NCBI RefSeq assembly: GCF_020866845.1
Contig: NZ_CP086594.1
Coordinates: forward strand, 1,612,001 to 1,676,000
From: Sphingomonas radiodurans
Lineage (GTDB): Bacteria; Pseudomonadota; Alphaproteobacteria; Sphingomonadales; Sphingomonadaceae
Reading direction: 5' to 3'
Length of the DNA: 64,000 nt
Of this stretch, positions 8,525 through 17,752 are shown piece after piece (the stretch's first letter is position 1; each line of letters opens with the position of its first letter). The position numbers and the translations under genes are program-made. The notes below the pieces were generated by a model. That model did not search any database, had not been told where the DNA came from, and worked only from the letters and a program-made list of their open reading frames with translations.

Positions 8525-8659
8525 ATGGTCGCGTGTCTTCGGCTAACCTTGGTGCGCGCGAGCTGCTGGGCTGGTGATCGATCCCGATCGCTGGGGCTGG
8601 CGGCGTTGCTGTATCTCGTGCTGAAGAAGCGGTTGCGCGCGCTTCGCAAGCGTGACTGA
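8525..8659 (+). CDS. Possible small membrane peptide
   Basis: 44-codon frame starting ATG at 8525 with GGGAGCGGGG just upstream. The C-terminal half is one hydrophobic stretch followed by a basic tail (LGLAALLYLVLKKRLRALRKRD). The 281-base gap between the two kinase genes holds no other gene. Support is only the ribosome site and composition. Confidence 0.2.
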   Translation: MVACLRLTLVRASCWAGDRSRSLGLAALLYLVLKKRLRALRKRD

Positions 8660-8692
8660 TCGTTCCCTGGGCGACCTGCCGGCCGCGCCGCG

Positions 8693-9880
8693 TCACCTGG
8701 CGTTCGGGCCGAGGTGCAGGCGATCGAGCGGCAGGGCCATTTCGACGCTGAGGCCGTCGGCGGTCCAGATGCGCTCGATCGTGCCGCCCAGCTGCTGTTC
8801 GACCGTGCCGCGGATCAGGGCGGTGCCAAAGCCACTGCTGACGGGCTCCTGCGGCACCGTCGGGCCACCGCGTTCGACCCAGTCGATCTTGAAGAACGAC
8901 CCGTCGATGTCGGTGGTGATCGAGATCGTGCCGGTGTGGTGCGTCAGCGCGCCATATTTGATCGCGTTCGTGCAGAGTTCGTGGACGAGCAGCGCGATCG
9001 CCGTCAACGCACCATCGTCGACGGTGCGATCGGGGCCCGACATGGCAAAGCGGGTGCCGCGTTCATCCTCATAGGGCTTGGCGATCGCGCGAATGACGCC
9101 GTGGACCGAGGCGCCGACCTCAGCCGAGACGCTGGCCGGGCTGCGGACCAGCCGGTGCGCCGCATAGAGCGAGCCGAGCCGAGCCTGCATCGATTCAGCC
9201 AGCGCCTCGACCGAATCGGCATGCCGCGATTCGAGCGACACGAGCGATCCGACGATGGCGAAGAAATTGGCGATGCGGTGGTTCATCTCCTCCGCCAGCA
9301 ATTCGGCGCGATCGGCCGCAAGCCGTTCCTCGTGAACGTCGGTGCAGGTGCCGACCCAGCGGACGATCTCCCCGGCGCTGCCGGTGATCGGCAGCGCACG
9401 GCCAAGCATCCAGCGATATTCGCCATCGCGCCGGCGCAGGCGATATTCGACCTCATAGGGCTCGCCGGTGGCCAGGCATTGCTGCCAGCGTGCCCAGCAG
9501 CTTTCGCGATCATCGACATGGAACATGCCGTTCCACGCGTCACCGTCGGTCGATCCGGGTTCGACGCCGGTATAGCCATACCATTGGGCGTTGTAATAAT
9601 CGTGATAGCCATTGGGCCGCGCGGACCAGATCATCTGCGGCAGAGCGTCGGTCGCCATGAGCGAGATCGCATCATGGAATGCGCCTTCGGGCTTGTGACT
9701 GGCCAGTGAGACGCTGTCGAAGCTGCGCCCGATCCGCGATGGAGCGACGCGGTCGGGCTGAGGATCGGTGGCCGGGCTCGAAAACGCTTCCGGCGCCACG
9801 CCGTCGAGGGTGCTTGTTGCCGATCGCCGCGCCATTGCCGCGCGCTGGGCGTAAAGTGCGTCATCAGATGTGTCCGACAC
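8693..9880 (-). CDS. PAS-HWE family histidine kinase
   Basis: 395 residues. A disordered N-terminus is followed by a PAS_3 fold (about 75-195: MIWSARPNGYHDYYN, WFHVDD-type and GEYRWMLGRALPI motifs). Next comes a HWE/HisKA_2 phosphoacceptor, EMNHRIANFFAIVGSLV, and a compact ATPase domain (HELCTNAIKYGAL N-box; GFGTALI). HWE kinases in alphaproteobacteria feed general-stress or light/redox responses. It is divergently adjacent to the Crp/Fnr gene at 10030. Confidence 0.88.
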   Translation of the reverse strand: MSDTSDDALYAQRAAMARRSATSTLDGVAPEAFSSPATDPQPDRVAPSRIGRSFDSVSLASHKPEGAFHDAISLMATDALPQMIWSARPNGYHDYYNAQWYGYTGVEPGSTDGDAWNGMFHVDDRESCWARWQQCLATGEPYEVEYRLRRRDGEYRWMLGRALPITGSAGEIVRWVGTCTDVHEERLAADRAELLAEEMNHRIANFFAIVGSLVSLESRHADSVEALAESMQARLGSLYAAHRLVRSPASVSAEVGASVHGVIRAIAKPYEDERGTRFAMSGPDRTVDDGALTAIALLVHELCTNAIKYGALTHHTGTISITTDIDGSFFKIDWVERGGPTVPQEPVSSGFGTALIRGTVEQQLGGTIERIWTADGLSVEMALPLDRLHLGPNAR

Positions 9881-10029
9881 GTAATCCCCTTGCCGCCGAC
9901 TGACGCGAACAACCTATGTTGGATACGGGGCGGTGCGGCTGGTGTCTGTTGCGCGCCCAACAGACAGCGAGCAGATCGGCCGGTATTGTCGCCGCGAGTG
10001 CCCTTGCTGCTGGGACGGAGTTCCCCAGT

Positions 10030-10794
10030 ATGACCGAGCCTCAAGTCACCGAGATGATTCACAAGAACCAGTTGCTCGGTGCGTTCACGGCAGAAGCGTG
10101 CGAACGGATCATGCCGCACATGACGCGCGTCGACCTGAAGCTCGGCACCACGGTGTGCGAGGCCGGCGGGATCCTGACGCACGCCTATTTTCCGCAAGGG
10201 AGCGTCCTGTCGCTCCTGACCGTGCTGGAGAATGGATCGGAAATCGAATGCGCCAACATCGGCCGCGAGGGCGCGTTCGGGCTGTTCTCGGCGATGTACA
10301 GCCGCGTGTCGTTCAACCGCTGCACGGTGCAGCTGGAAGGCCCGATGCTGCGTTGCCCGATCGAGCCGCTGCAGGAGGAGTTCCACGCGAGCGCGCACAT
10401 GCAGGACCTGTTCGTCAGCTATTCGGAGACCTTGCTGTCGCAGGTCATGCAGACCGTGGCCTGCAATTCGCTCCATTCGGTCGAGGAGCGGCTGTGTCGC
10501 TGGCTGCTGATGATGCACGATCGCGCCGATGGCGAGCAGCTCACCTATACGCACGAATTCCTCTCGCGCATGATGGGCGCGAACCGCACGTCAGTGACGC
10601 TGGCGGCGCAATCGCTGCAGAACAAGGGGCTGATCGCCTATCGCCGCGGGCTGATGCAGGTGTGCGATCGCGCCGGGCTCGAGGCAGCGGCGTGCGAATG
10701 CTATGCGATCGTCAAGGTGCGGTTCGATGCATTTCTCAAGCCACCATCGGGCGCGGCGGCGGGTGATTTCGCCGGGCGCACGCAGACGAAGTGA
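10030..10794 (+). CDS. Crp/Fnr-family regulator
   Basis: 254 residues from ATG 10030 (GGACGGAG about 9 bases before). A cyclic-nucleotide-binding-like beta barrel (about 10-125; YFPQGSVLSLLTVLENGSEIECANIGREG) precedes a long dimer helix and a Crp-type winged helix (LSRMMGANRTSVTLAAQSLQNKGLI). The cNMP-binding RxAT signature is absent and no N-terminal Fe-S cysteine cluster is seen, so the ligand is unknown. It is divergent from the HWE kinase. Confidence 0.88.
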   Translation: MTEPQVTEMIHKNQLLGAFTAEACERIMPHMTRVDLKLGTTVCEAGGILTHAYFPQGSVLSLLTVLENGSEIECANIGREGAFGLFSAMYSRVSFNRCTVQLEGPMLRCPIEPLQEEFHASAHMQDLFVSYSETLLSQVMQTVACNSLHSVEERLCRWLLMMHDRADGEQLTYTHEFLSRMMGANRTSVTLAAQSLQNKGLIAYRRGLMQVCDRAGLEAAACECYAIVKVRFDAFLKPPSGAAAGDFAGRTQTK

Positions 10795-10904
10795 TCGCTC
10801 GCCGGATTGCCGTATCCCCTAACATAAGCTGAGCGCGGCCCGGCACTGTCGGCATGGCGACGACCATACATGTCGACATGTTGTGCGGCAGCGAGCGCTA
10901 AGCG

Positions 10905-11819
10905 CTACGACGCCAGGAACGACGCCAGCGAAGTTGCGTCGATCGAGCAATGGCCGCCGTACAGCGGGCGGAACTGCGTCGCTACGCCGCGCCGTGCGGC
11001 GATCCGCGCGAGCCGCTCGGTGCCCTCGAAATTGCCGTACGCATCGTAGAGCCCGTTCGAGAGATAGAGCGCGGGATAAGTGGGATCGGATCGCTCGATC
11101 AGCGCCAGCGGCGAGAAGCGCTGCCATTCGCGCTCGTTCGCCAGATGCTGGCGTGCCAGCATCCAGACGCCAAAGGCGATCTTCGGGTTGGCGCCGGTCC
11201 GCGCTGCCGCAGCGCGCAATTCGCCGAAGGAGGCGAACGGCGACACGGCATAGACGCCGGGGCACAGCGCGGCGATCTTCGCGAAGCGCTTGGGGTAGGT
11301 CAGGCCCGCGACGAGGACGTTGAGGCCGCCCATCGATTCGCCGAGCAGCAATCGCCGGCGCGGCGCGCCGAGCGCGCGTTCGATCAGCGGCAGGCGCTTG
11401 ATGAAATCGTCGAGCAAGCCGCTGTCGGGGCGCTCGCCCTTCGCCGCCAGAAGCCAGCTCGGGCCATAGGACAAGGTGACGACGGTGGGCGGGCGGACGC
11501 CGCTGCGCTGCCAGGCCGCCTGCACCAATGCGGTGAAATAGGTGTCGTCGTTCCAGATCTGCTCGTCGAGATTGCGGCCGTGCAGATGGTAGAGGATATC
11601 GCCGTTGGTGCCGGCGCTCGCGCGGTAGATGCAATAGCGGACGGCGCCGGACGCCTTGCAGTGCTTGCTGGCCGGGCGAAACACGACCTCCTGCGCGCCT
11701 CGGGTGCGGGTGACTTGCGTCCAGGCGTAATAGCCCAAGCCCACGACGAGGCCGAGGAGCAGCCAGTAGCGGCGCGCGCGGACGACGCTTGCGGCGCGGT
11801 GGAAGCGGCCTGCCGTCAT
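10905..11819 (-). CDS. Membrane-anchored alpha/beta hydrolase (esterase)
   Basis: 304 residues from ATG 11819, overlapping the upstream stop by ATGA. One N-terminal span (about 18-33, YWLLLGLVVGLGYYAW) anchors a periplasmic esterase-D/antigen-85-like domain. GESMGG carries nucleophile Ser162, and GGHCSID near the C-terminus supplies the His. It has two cysteines near residues 54 and 63 (HCKASGAVRYC) that could form a disulphide. It is last of the coupled PadR / SEDS-like operon, suggesting a role in cell-envelope ester chemistry. Confidence 0.8.
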   Translation of the reverse strand: MTAGRFHRAASVVRARRYWLLLGLVVGLGYYAWTQVTRTRGAQEVVFRPASKHCKASGAVRYCIYRASAGTNGDILYHLHGRNLDEQIWNDDTYFTALVQAAWQRSGVRPPTVVTLSYGPSWLLAAKGERPDSGLLDDFIKRLPLIERALGAPRRRLLLGESMGGLNVLVAGLTYPKRFAKIAALCPGVYAVSPFASFGELRAAAARTGANPKIAFGVWMLARQHLANEREWQRFSPLALIERSDPTYPALYLSNGLYDAYGNFEGTERLARIAARRGVATQFRPLYGGHCSIDATSLASFLAS

Positions 11820-12985
11820 GCGAGATGCGGCGCGAAGGGGGAGCGGGCATCGCGTGCGGGTGCGGCTTCGGGGGATCGTGGCGCGGCGCGCGCGGCGATC
11901 GGCACGCGGGCCGCGCGGGCAAGCGCACCGAGGCTGAGGAGGTAGCCCAAGATCGCGCTGCCGCCATAGCCGACCACGGGCGTCGGATAATTGCCGAGCG
12001 CGGCCGCGACGATGATCGACAGCCACACCGCGCCGAACACCATGAATGGGGTGCGGTCGTGCGACCCAAAGCGCAGGCCATGCAGCGCCGGCACCAGGAG
12101 GAGCGCCGCACCCGCGGCAACCGCTGCTCCTGCCGCGACATGCAGATCGAACGCCGTGTAGAGAATACGATCGACATACGGCACCGCGGGCAACGGATCG
12201 GGGCGGATCATCGCTACGAGGAACGCAAGCGCGCTGGCCGCCAGTGCGACGAGGACGAAGCGATCACGGCGCGCGATCGCGAGCACCGTCAGGCCGGCAA
12301 CCAGCACGCCGGCCATCGCCCGGTCGGGCTGCACCGCCAGTGCAAGCGCAGCGAAGAGCACCCCGGCCGTCGCCACGGGCCCGCGATCGTGCGCGAACAG
12401 CAGGATCATCGCGGGCAGGAGGATCAGGCTGGGCTGGATGGCGAGCGGACCCATCGTCATCCAGCGTGACGCGCCATCGACCGCCGCGCCGCCGAGCGCG
12501 GTCGCGAGAAGCGCGAAGGACATGAACAATATCGCCAGGCCGCGTTCGTGCGCGGGCGCCGCGGGCATCCGCGTCCAGATCATCACGGCCGCCACGCCAG
12601 CAAGCAGCGCACCGACGTTGATGGCGAGCATGTGGAGCGGCGCCCCGGCGGCATGGAGATAGGCAAGGCCGAGGCAGACCGCGCCGATCGCGCATGCGAT
12701 GCCGTGATGCCCCGCGCTGGAGCCGCCAGCGGCTTGGTCGGCCGCGGGCATGATCCTCGAAAGCCGGCGCAGCAGACCCGCGAACCCGGCGAAAAGCCGC
12801 TCCGAGAGCGACAGCAGCACGATGCCGCGAAGCGCATCGAGCGCGAACAGCAACGCCGCGCCGTCATCGGCGATCGCGTCAGCCTCCGCCCGAATGGCGT
12901 GCGCCCACATCTCCTGCCGCTCGGGCAACACGTCGAGAAGAAGGTCGCAGATCCACCGACAGGCCTGACGTCGCACCGCGCTCAT
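11816..12985 (-). CDS. Divergent SEDS-like (FtsW/RodA-type) membrane protein with PadR-linked N-terminal domain
   Basis: 389 residues from ATG 12985, overlapping the PadR stop by ATGA. Residues 1-75 are a soluble helical domain (RAEADAIADDGAALLFALDAL) like those of membrane proteins found next to PadR genes. After it come about nine spans with SEDS landmarks: GASRWMTMGPLAIQPS (171-186; FtsW has GxRRWxxxGxxxxQPSE), QPD (219-221), Pro-Tyr-Val-Asp at 269-272 (SEDS catalytic-loop Asp in TDFIF), and PTPVVGYGGS (334-343; FtsW PxxSYGGSS). The QPSE Glu is Leu and the Ser of SYGGS is Gly. Identification is from motif order, not from a search. Confidence 0.6.
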   Translation of the reverse strand: MSAVRRQACRWICDLLLDVLPERQEMWAHAIRAEADAIADDGAALLFALDALRGIVLLSLSERLFAGFAGLLRRLSRIMPAADQAAGGSSAGHHGIACAIGAVCLGLAYLHAAGAPLHMLAINVGALLAGVAAVMIWTRMPAAPAHERGLAILFMSFALLATALGGAAVDGASRWMTMGPLAIQPSLILLPAMILLFAHDRGPVATAGVLFAALALAVQPDRAMAGVLVAGLTVLAIARRDRFVLVALAASALAFLVAMIRPDPLPAVPYVDRILYTAFDLHVAAGAAVAAGAALLLVPALHGLRFGSHDRTPFMVFGAVWLSIIVAAALGNYPTPVVGYGGSAILGYLLSLGALARAARVPIAARAAPRSPEAAPARDARSPFAPHLA

Positions 12986-13293
12986 GCCGGCGCCGCGCCG
13001 GACAGGGGATCGACGCTGGGGTGCGGCTCGGGAAGATTGCGCCGGGCAAGCTCGACGCCGCTCGCCGTCAACCGATAGACTTGCCGCGGTGGGCGACCCG
13101 CCACCTCGGGCGCGCGCCATTCGGCCTCGAGGAAACCCTGATCGGCCAGCCGCATCAACAGCGGGTACAGCGTACCCGACTTGATCCCGACCCGCTGGAT
13201 GATCTCATACCCGTGAGCGCCGCTGCGGCCCTCGTCGAGCAAGGCGGAAAGGACCTTCCTGGTCTGGAGTGATAGTGCGCGGGGTTGGGACAT
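12982..13293 (-). CDS. PadR-family repressor
   Basis: 103 residues: a PadR winged helix (LDEGRSGAHGYEIIQRVGIKSGTLYPLLMRLADQGFLEAEW, wing GRPPRQVYRLT) with almost no C-terminal dimerisation helix, i.e. the short PadR-s2 type. First gene of a three-gene coupled operon. A perfect palindrome 8 bases upstream is its likely operator. Confidence 0.9.
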   Translation of the reverse strand: MSQPRALSLQTRKVLSALLDEGRSGAHGYEIIQRVGIKSGTLYPLLMRLADQGFLEAEWRAPEVAGRPPRQVYRLTASGVELARRNLPEPHPSVDPLSGAAPA

Positions 13294-13301
13294 GCACCAC
13301 T

Positions 13302-13319
13302 AGTCTACCTATGTAGACT
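13302..13319. promoter_or_regulatory. Perfect palindrome, candidate PadR operator
   Basis: AGTCTAC (13302-13308), four-base spacer, GTAGACT (13313-13319). It lies 8 bases upstream of the PadR start at 13293, where binding would block the operon promoter, and about 65 bases downstream of the DUF411 stop. Assignment to PadR rests on position and symmetry. Confidence 0.7.
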
Positions 13320-13383
13320 TAGATGCAAGTGCGATTTTCACCGCGGCCTGAATGGCCGGTTTCAGGAGATCGGCACGCGCGCC

Positions 13384-13824
13384 TCAATGACGTGCGAAGA
13401 CGCGGCGTCCGCTGGGGCCGAAGGCGACGACGGCGTAGGATTGCGCCGGGCGGCCGGGCACTTCCATGCCGGGCGAGCCGATCGGCATGCCTGCGACGGC
13501 GAGGCCGCTGACGCCCTTCGGGCGCTGTGCCAGCGCGCGCTTCATGTCGGCGATCGGGACGTGGCCCTCGAAGCTCATGCCGTCGATGATCGCGGTGTGG
13601 CAGGAGGCGAGATCGGCGGGGACGCCGCGCGCCTTCATCAGCGCGGGCCGGTTCGCATCGTCGATGATCCGCACCGTGCGGCCGAACTGCGCTTTCACGA
13701 TTTTCGCCCATTCGCCGCAGCAGCCGCATCCGGGATCACGGTGGATGAGGATGGTATCGGCCGCCACCGCGGCTGCGGGAAGGCCGAGCATCAGGGCAGC
13801 GAGCAGGTAGCGCATCTTGGTCAT
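13384..13824 (-). CDS. DUF411 metal-binding periplasmic protein
   Basis: 146 residues from ATG 13824. A signal peptide (MRYLLAALMLGLPAAAVAAD) is followed by a DUF411 domain with the cysteine cluster CGCCGEWAK, a single Cys in LASCHTA and a Met-containing tail. DUF411 proteins often occur near copper genes and are thought to bind metal; function here is inferred. Confidence 0.8.
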   Translation of the reverse strand: MTKMRYLLAALMLGLPAAAVAADTILIHRDPGCGCCGEWAKIVKAQFGRTVRIIDDANRPALMKARGVPADLASCHTAIIDGMSFEGHVPIADMKRALAQRPKGVSGLAVAGMPIGSPGMEVPGRPAQSYAVVAFGPSGRRVFARH

Positions 13825-13891
13825 GAACGCGGGTGTACCGCGGTACGACGCTGCGCGCAAAACCCGGTCGTTTGCGAGCAGCCGGACTCGA

Positions 13892-14323
13892 TCAGGAGGC
13901 AGGCTTGCCCGTCATCATCGCGTCGATCTTCGCCTTGGGCAGGTTGATCAGCAGGCCGTTCTTGTTCTTCGCGAACGAGCTGACATCGACCTCGACGCTG
14001 CCGCGCTCGCTCGACACCACGGCAACGCCGCTGTCGACCTTGGCGACGGTGCCGACCACCAGGCCCTTGGCGTCGCGCACCTCGACGCCTTGCGCGACAT
14101 CCTTGGGGCGGGCGGGAACAGGGCGGAGCGAGCGCGCCGACCCGGAGACATCTTCGTCGAGCCGCCGATAATTGGTCTGACGATCCATGAAGCGGTCTGC
14201 CGCATCGCCCGACATCCCGCTCATGTTGGGCTGGACCGAGGGAACCCCCGGCGCGCCCTGGGCAGTTGCGGCGCTGGCGAGTGCAAGAGCTTGCGCCGTC
14301 AGCGCGGCCGCGAATACACGCAT
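13892..14323 (-). CDS. Secreted small protein, PRC-barrel-like tail, unknown
   Basis: 143 residues from ATG 14323 (GGGGAGAGG upstream; a GTG at 14326 is possible). Signal peptide ends near AATAQG. The C-terminal half (VEVRDAKGLVVGTVAKVDSG ... VDVSSFAKNKNGLLINL) has the repeating beta pattern of a PRC-barrel-type module. No enzyme motif is visible. It precedes DUF411 by 67 bases on the same strand. Confidence 0.65.
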   Translation of the reverse strand: MRVFAAALTAQALALASAATAQGAPGVPSVQPNMSGMSGDAADRFMDRQTNYRRLDEDVSGSARSLRPVPARPKDVAQGVEVRDAKGLVVGTVAKVDSGVAVVSSERGSVEVDVSSFAKNKNGLLINLPKAKIDAMMTGKPAS

Positions 14324-14517
14324 CACCCTCTCCCCTTGTATTTGTTATGGCGTGAAGTTTAGCGCTAACATGAGGCGGCCGCAATCGCTGCGCTGACGTA
14401 TGTCGCGGCGTGGCGAGGCATGTTCTGGGTGAACACTTGTGGTTGCGCCGATGCTGCACTGCGACAACAGGCGGATGCGCTGGCGGAATATGGGCGCTGC
14501 TGGGATTGCGGTGTGAT

Positions 14518-15207
14518 CTAGCCGTTGGGAGACGGTGTACGCTCGACGTCGATGCCGCCCATGCCGCCACCACCCATACCCATACCACCGCCACCCCCCT
14601 GCCCGCCTTTCGCCCCGCCATCGTCCCTTGCGCCGCCTCGGCCGCCAGCACTCGACGGGCGCGTCGGGCCTTGCATCGGGAGTTGCAGGTCGGCCGGGAT
14701 CGGATCGAGATCGAGCGCCTCGCGCACGAACGCCCGCAGCGCGACGACCAGCGCATGCGTGTGGACCGGGCGGCCAGCGACGAGCTCGCGCACCGCGGCC
14801 TCGGCCAGGCGGACATGCTCCTCGGTGCCGAGCAGGATGATATCCGACAGCGCCGCCTCGACCGCATCGCGGATGCGCCGGGTGCGATCGGATTGCGCGG
14901 CGGTTTCCGCGCTTAGGTCTAGCGCGGCCATAGGTTCCGACGCAGCGGCGGCTGTCGCGCGGAGCCGCAGGTCGCGCTTGTGCGCAGGATCGACCGCGAG
15001 ATCGCCGGTGAACGAGCCGCCGAGCGTCTTGTACGCCGCGATCAGCGTGCGCAGCCGTTCGTTGATCTGCCGGTTCATCCGCTCGCGGCGCTGCTGGAAC
15101 GTCATCATCATCAACAGCCGGATCCCAACGCCGAGCAGCGTGATGAGCGTGATCCCCAGGATGGTCGCGAGCACGCTTTGCCAGGAACTGAAATCGAACG
15201 TGCGCAC
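14518..15207 (-). CDS. Single-span membrane protein with Gly-rich tail, unknown
   Basis: 229 residues from a GTG at 15207; the frame is open further upstream to 15438, but that extension has no domain-like composition. One N-terminal span (SVLATILGITLITLLGVGIRLLMM), a basic helical region, and a C-terminal Gly/Met-rich low-complexity tail (about 35 residues of GGGGMGMGG type). No family recognised. Confidence 0.5.
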   Translation of the reverse strand: MRTFDFSSWQSVLATILGITLITLLGVGIRLLMMMTFQQRRERMNRQINERLRTLIAAYKTLGGSFTGDLAVDPAHKRDLRLRATAAAASEPMAALDLSAETAAQSDRTRRIRDAVEAALSDIILLGTEEHVRLAEAAVRELVAGRPVHTHALVVALRAFVREALDLDPIPADLQLPMQGPTRPSSAGGRGGARDDGGAKGGQGGGGGMGMGGGGMGGIDVERTPSPNG

Positions 15208-15452
15208 CGCGGAGCCTTTGCTATTCGCGAGCGAACCGATTGCGGTGGCGGGGGTTCCGTGGCGGAGGCGGTCGCAGTGACAGGCTCGGCTTATGTCGTT
15301 CGGCAGACCGATGGTTTTGCGATCGATCTCAAGGGCCATTGACGATCGTGGATCGGTCGCCACGGAGCCGATCTGAGCTGAACCTTTTGGTGGATCAAAC
15401 ATCACACTGATCGCGGCAAGGCACACCGACGGGCTCAATGCGTTGTCGCCAG

Positions 15453-15848
15453 ATGATCGCGAAAATCATCCTCGCAGCAGCAACCCTCTCGGCTAGCTCC
15501 TTACCGAGCATCTCGGCGATGAAGTGGGACAGGCGCGTCCTGCTTGTCTGTGCTCCGGACCAGGAGGATCCGGCCTTGATTCAGCAGCGTCGCGTGATGG
15601 CACGCTGGAAAGCCGGCGCAGAGGCGCGCGACCTGACGATCGTCGAGATCGTCGGTACCAAGGTGGTTGGCGCGAGCGACGCGGCAGATACGCTCCGACG
15701 GCGCTACAGGTTGCCGGGCAACGCCTTCGCGGTGGTCCTGATCGGCAAGGATGGTGACATCAAGCTACGCGAGGCGCGGCCGATCCCGGCCAGTACGCTC
15801 GAGGACACGATCGACGCGATGCCGATGCGTCGCAGCGGAGGCCGGTAA
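15453..15848 (+). CDS. DUF4174 exported protein
   Basis: 131 residues from ATG 15453; signal peptide (MIAKIILAAATLSASSLPSISA), then a thioredoxin-like DUF4174 domain (RRVLLVCAPDQEDPALIQQRRVM, LRRRYRLPGNAFAVVLIGKDG). DUF4174 has a thioredoxin-type fold without a CxxC; one Cys is present. Function unknown. Confidence 0.75.
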   Translation: MIAKIILAAATLSASSLPSISAMKWDRRVLLVCAPDQEDPALIQQRRVMARWKAGAEARDLTIVEIVGTKVVGASDAADTLRRRYRLPGNAFAVVLIGKDGDIKLREARPIPASTLEDTIDAMPMRRSGGR

Positions 15849-15955
15849 AGTCTGGGCACGCAGATCGTTCGGTGTCGGCGAACTATATCTCACTGCTCCG
15901 TCGATCCGGGGGAGCGAGAGGGCAGGTCACGCATTTCATCCTCGGTAACAACGGG

Positions 15956-17752
15956 ATGACGTACATGAAGGCCGCCCTGCTCGCATCGACGCTCCTCCTG
16001 ATTGCCGCCCCGGCCGCCGCGCAGAGCAGCCCGGAGGATAACGACAAGGCGAAGTTCGAAGCGCATTTCTACGAATTGACCCCGCTCAAGCCCGGGGCGG
16101 ACTTCGCTTCGTCGCTGAAGCTCCCGCGCGGCTATCGCGCCAGCGTGTGGGCGAGCGACCTTGGCAACACGCGCGTCATGGCGGCCGCACCCGACGGCTC
16201 GATCTACGTCAGCCGGCGGTCTGAGGCGGACATCATCCGCCTGACCGACGCGAACCGCGACGGGCGCGCCGATGGGCCGCCGACGGTGATCGTCAACCGC
16301 CCCGGCCTGCACGGGCTGACCATCCACGAGGGCATGCTTTACTTCATGACCGCGCGCGAGGTGTTCCGCGCGCCGTTGCGGCCGGATGGCGGCATCGGGG
16401 AGGTCGAGACCTTGATGGACGACCTGCCCGACGCCGGGCAGCATCTGAACCGCACGCTCGCGGTCGGGCCCGACAAGATGCTCTACATCAGCGCGGGATC
16501 GACCTGTAATGCCTGCGACGAATCCAGCCAGGAGAATGCGACGCTGATCCGCGCGAGCCTCGATGGCAAGTCGCGGCGGATCTGGGCCTCTGGGCTACGC
16601 AACACGATCGGCTTCGGCTGGCATCCGCGGACCGGCGAGCTGTGGGGCTGGGATCAGGGGATCGACTGGCTCGGCAACGACCTGCAGCGCGAAGAGGTCA
16701 ATCGGCTCGAACGGGGCAAGCGATATGGCTGGCCCTATGTGTTCGAGGACGGAAAGCTGAATCCGCAGGACGAGCCGCCGGGCGGAATTACGGGGGCGCA
16801 GTGGGCGGCCGCCTCGACCAACCCGGTACTGATGCACGTCGCGCACTCCGCCGGCATGCAGATGGCGTTTCACCCGGGAGGTGGCTTTGGCCCCGACGCG
16901 GGCGGCGATGCTTTCGTGGCGCTGCGCGGAAGCTGGAACCGCAAACCTGCGTCGGGCTATGAACTCGTCCGCATCCGCTTCGATGCGAACGGCCAGGCGA
17001 CGCGCATCGAGCCGTTCGTCAGCGGCTTCATGAGCCGGGACGGCACTGGTCACTACGGCCGGCCGTGCGGCGTCGCGGTGATGCGGGACGGCTCGATCCT
17101 TTTGTCCGACGATGCGAACGGCGTGATCTACCGGATCACCTATGACGGCGCGACCGGCCAGGCCGCTGCGCTGGCGCCGCCGGCGGGGCCGATGCTGGAG
17201 CAAGCCGCACGCGGCAACAACGTGCCGCTGGCGCTCACCAGGCCCGAGGCACGCGCCACAAGCGCTGCGCGGCTCACCGTGAGCGCCAGTGCCTTCACGG
17301 CGGGCGGCACGATTCCGCGCGAGCAGAGCGAATATGGCCTCGGCATCTCGCCTGCGCTGAGCTGGACGGCAGTGCCAGGCGCCGCGTCCTACGCCATTAT
17401 CGTGGAGGACCCGGACGGGGCCGCCAAGCCTGTGATCCATTGGGTCGCCTGGAACGTGCCCGCCGGCACCACCCGCCTACCCGCCGGCCTGCAGGAGCGC
17501 GACCGCTTGAGCGGCGGGCCGCTGGAGGGGATCATGCAGGGGGCGACGGGACGCGGCACGGTCGGCTGGTATGGCCCCCGCCCACCGAAAGGCGATCGGC
17601 CGCACCACTACCACTTTCAGGTGCTGGCGCTCGACCGGCAGCTGGAGCTGTCGATCGGCGCGACACGTGACCAACTGCTGGCGGCCGCAGCGGGCCATGT
17701 GCTGGCGACGGGCGAAGTGATCGGAACCTACGCCGAAGCCGAGCGCCCGTAA
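15956..17752 (+). CDS. PQQ-dependent sugar dehydrogenase-type propeller fused to a PEBP (YbhB/YbcL) domain
   Basis: 598 residues from ATG 15956 (ATG 15965 also possible). Signal peptide (ALLASTLLLIAAPAAAQ). Residues about 50-430 form a six-bladed soluble glucose/sorbosone dehydrogenase-like propeller (LPRGYRASVWASDLG, HLNRTLAVGPDKMLYISAGSTCN, GLRNTIGFGWHPRTGELWGWD, HSAGMQMAFHPG). Residues about 450-598 are a phosphatidylethanolamine-binding-protein fold (SPALSWTAVPGAASYAIIVEDPD, IHWVAWNVPA, YGPRPPKGDRPHHYHFQVLA). The fusion puts oxidation and a ligand-binding module in one periplasmic protein. Substrate unknown. Confidence 0.85.
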   Translation: MTYMKAALLASTLLLIAAPAAAQSSPEDNDKAKFEAHFYELTPLKPGADFASSLKLPRGYRASVWASDLGNTRVMAAAPDGSIYVSRRSEADIIRLTDANRDGRADGPPTVIVNRPGLHGLTIHEGMLYFMTAREVFRAPLRPDGGIGEVETLMDDLPDAGQHLNRTLAVGPDKMLYISAGSTCNACDESSQENATLIRASLDGKSRRIWASGLRNTIGFGWHPRTGELWGWDQGIDWLGNDLQREEVNRLERGKRYGWPYVFEDGKLNPQDEPPGGITGAQWAAASTNPVLMHVAHSAGMQMAFHPGGGFGPDAGGDAFVALRGSWNRKPASGYELVRIRFDANGQATRIEPFVSGFMSRDGTGHYGRPCGVAVMRDGSILLSDDANGVIYRITYDGATGQAAALAPPAGPMLEQAARGNNVPLALTRPEARATSAARLTVSASAFTAGGTIPREQSEYGLGISPALSWTAVPGAASYAIIVEDPDGAAKPVIHWVAWNVPAGTTRLPAGLQERDRLSGGPLEGIMQGATGRGTVGWYGPRPPKGDRPHHYHFQVLALDRQLELSIGATRDQLLAAAAGHVLATGEVIGTYAEAERP

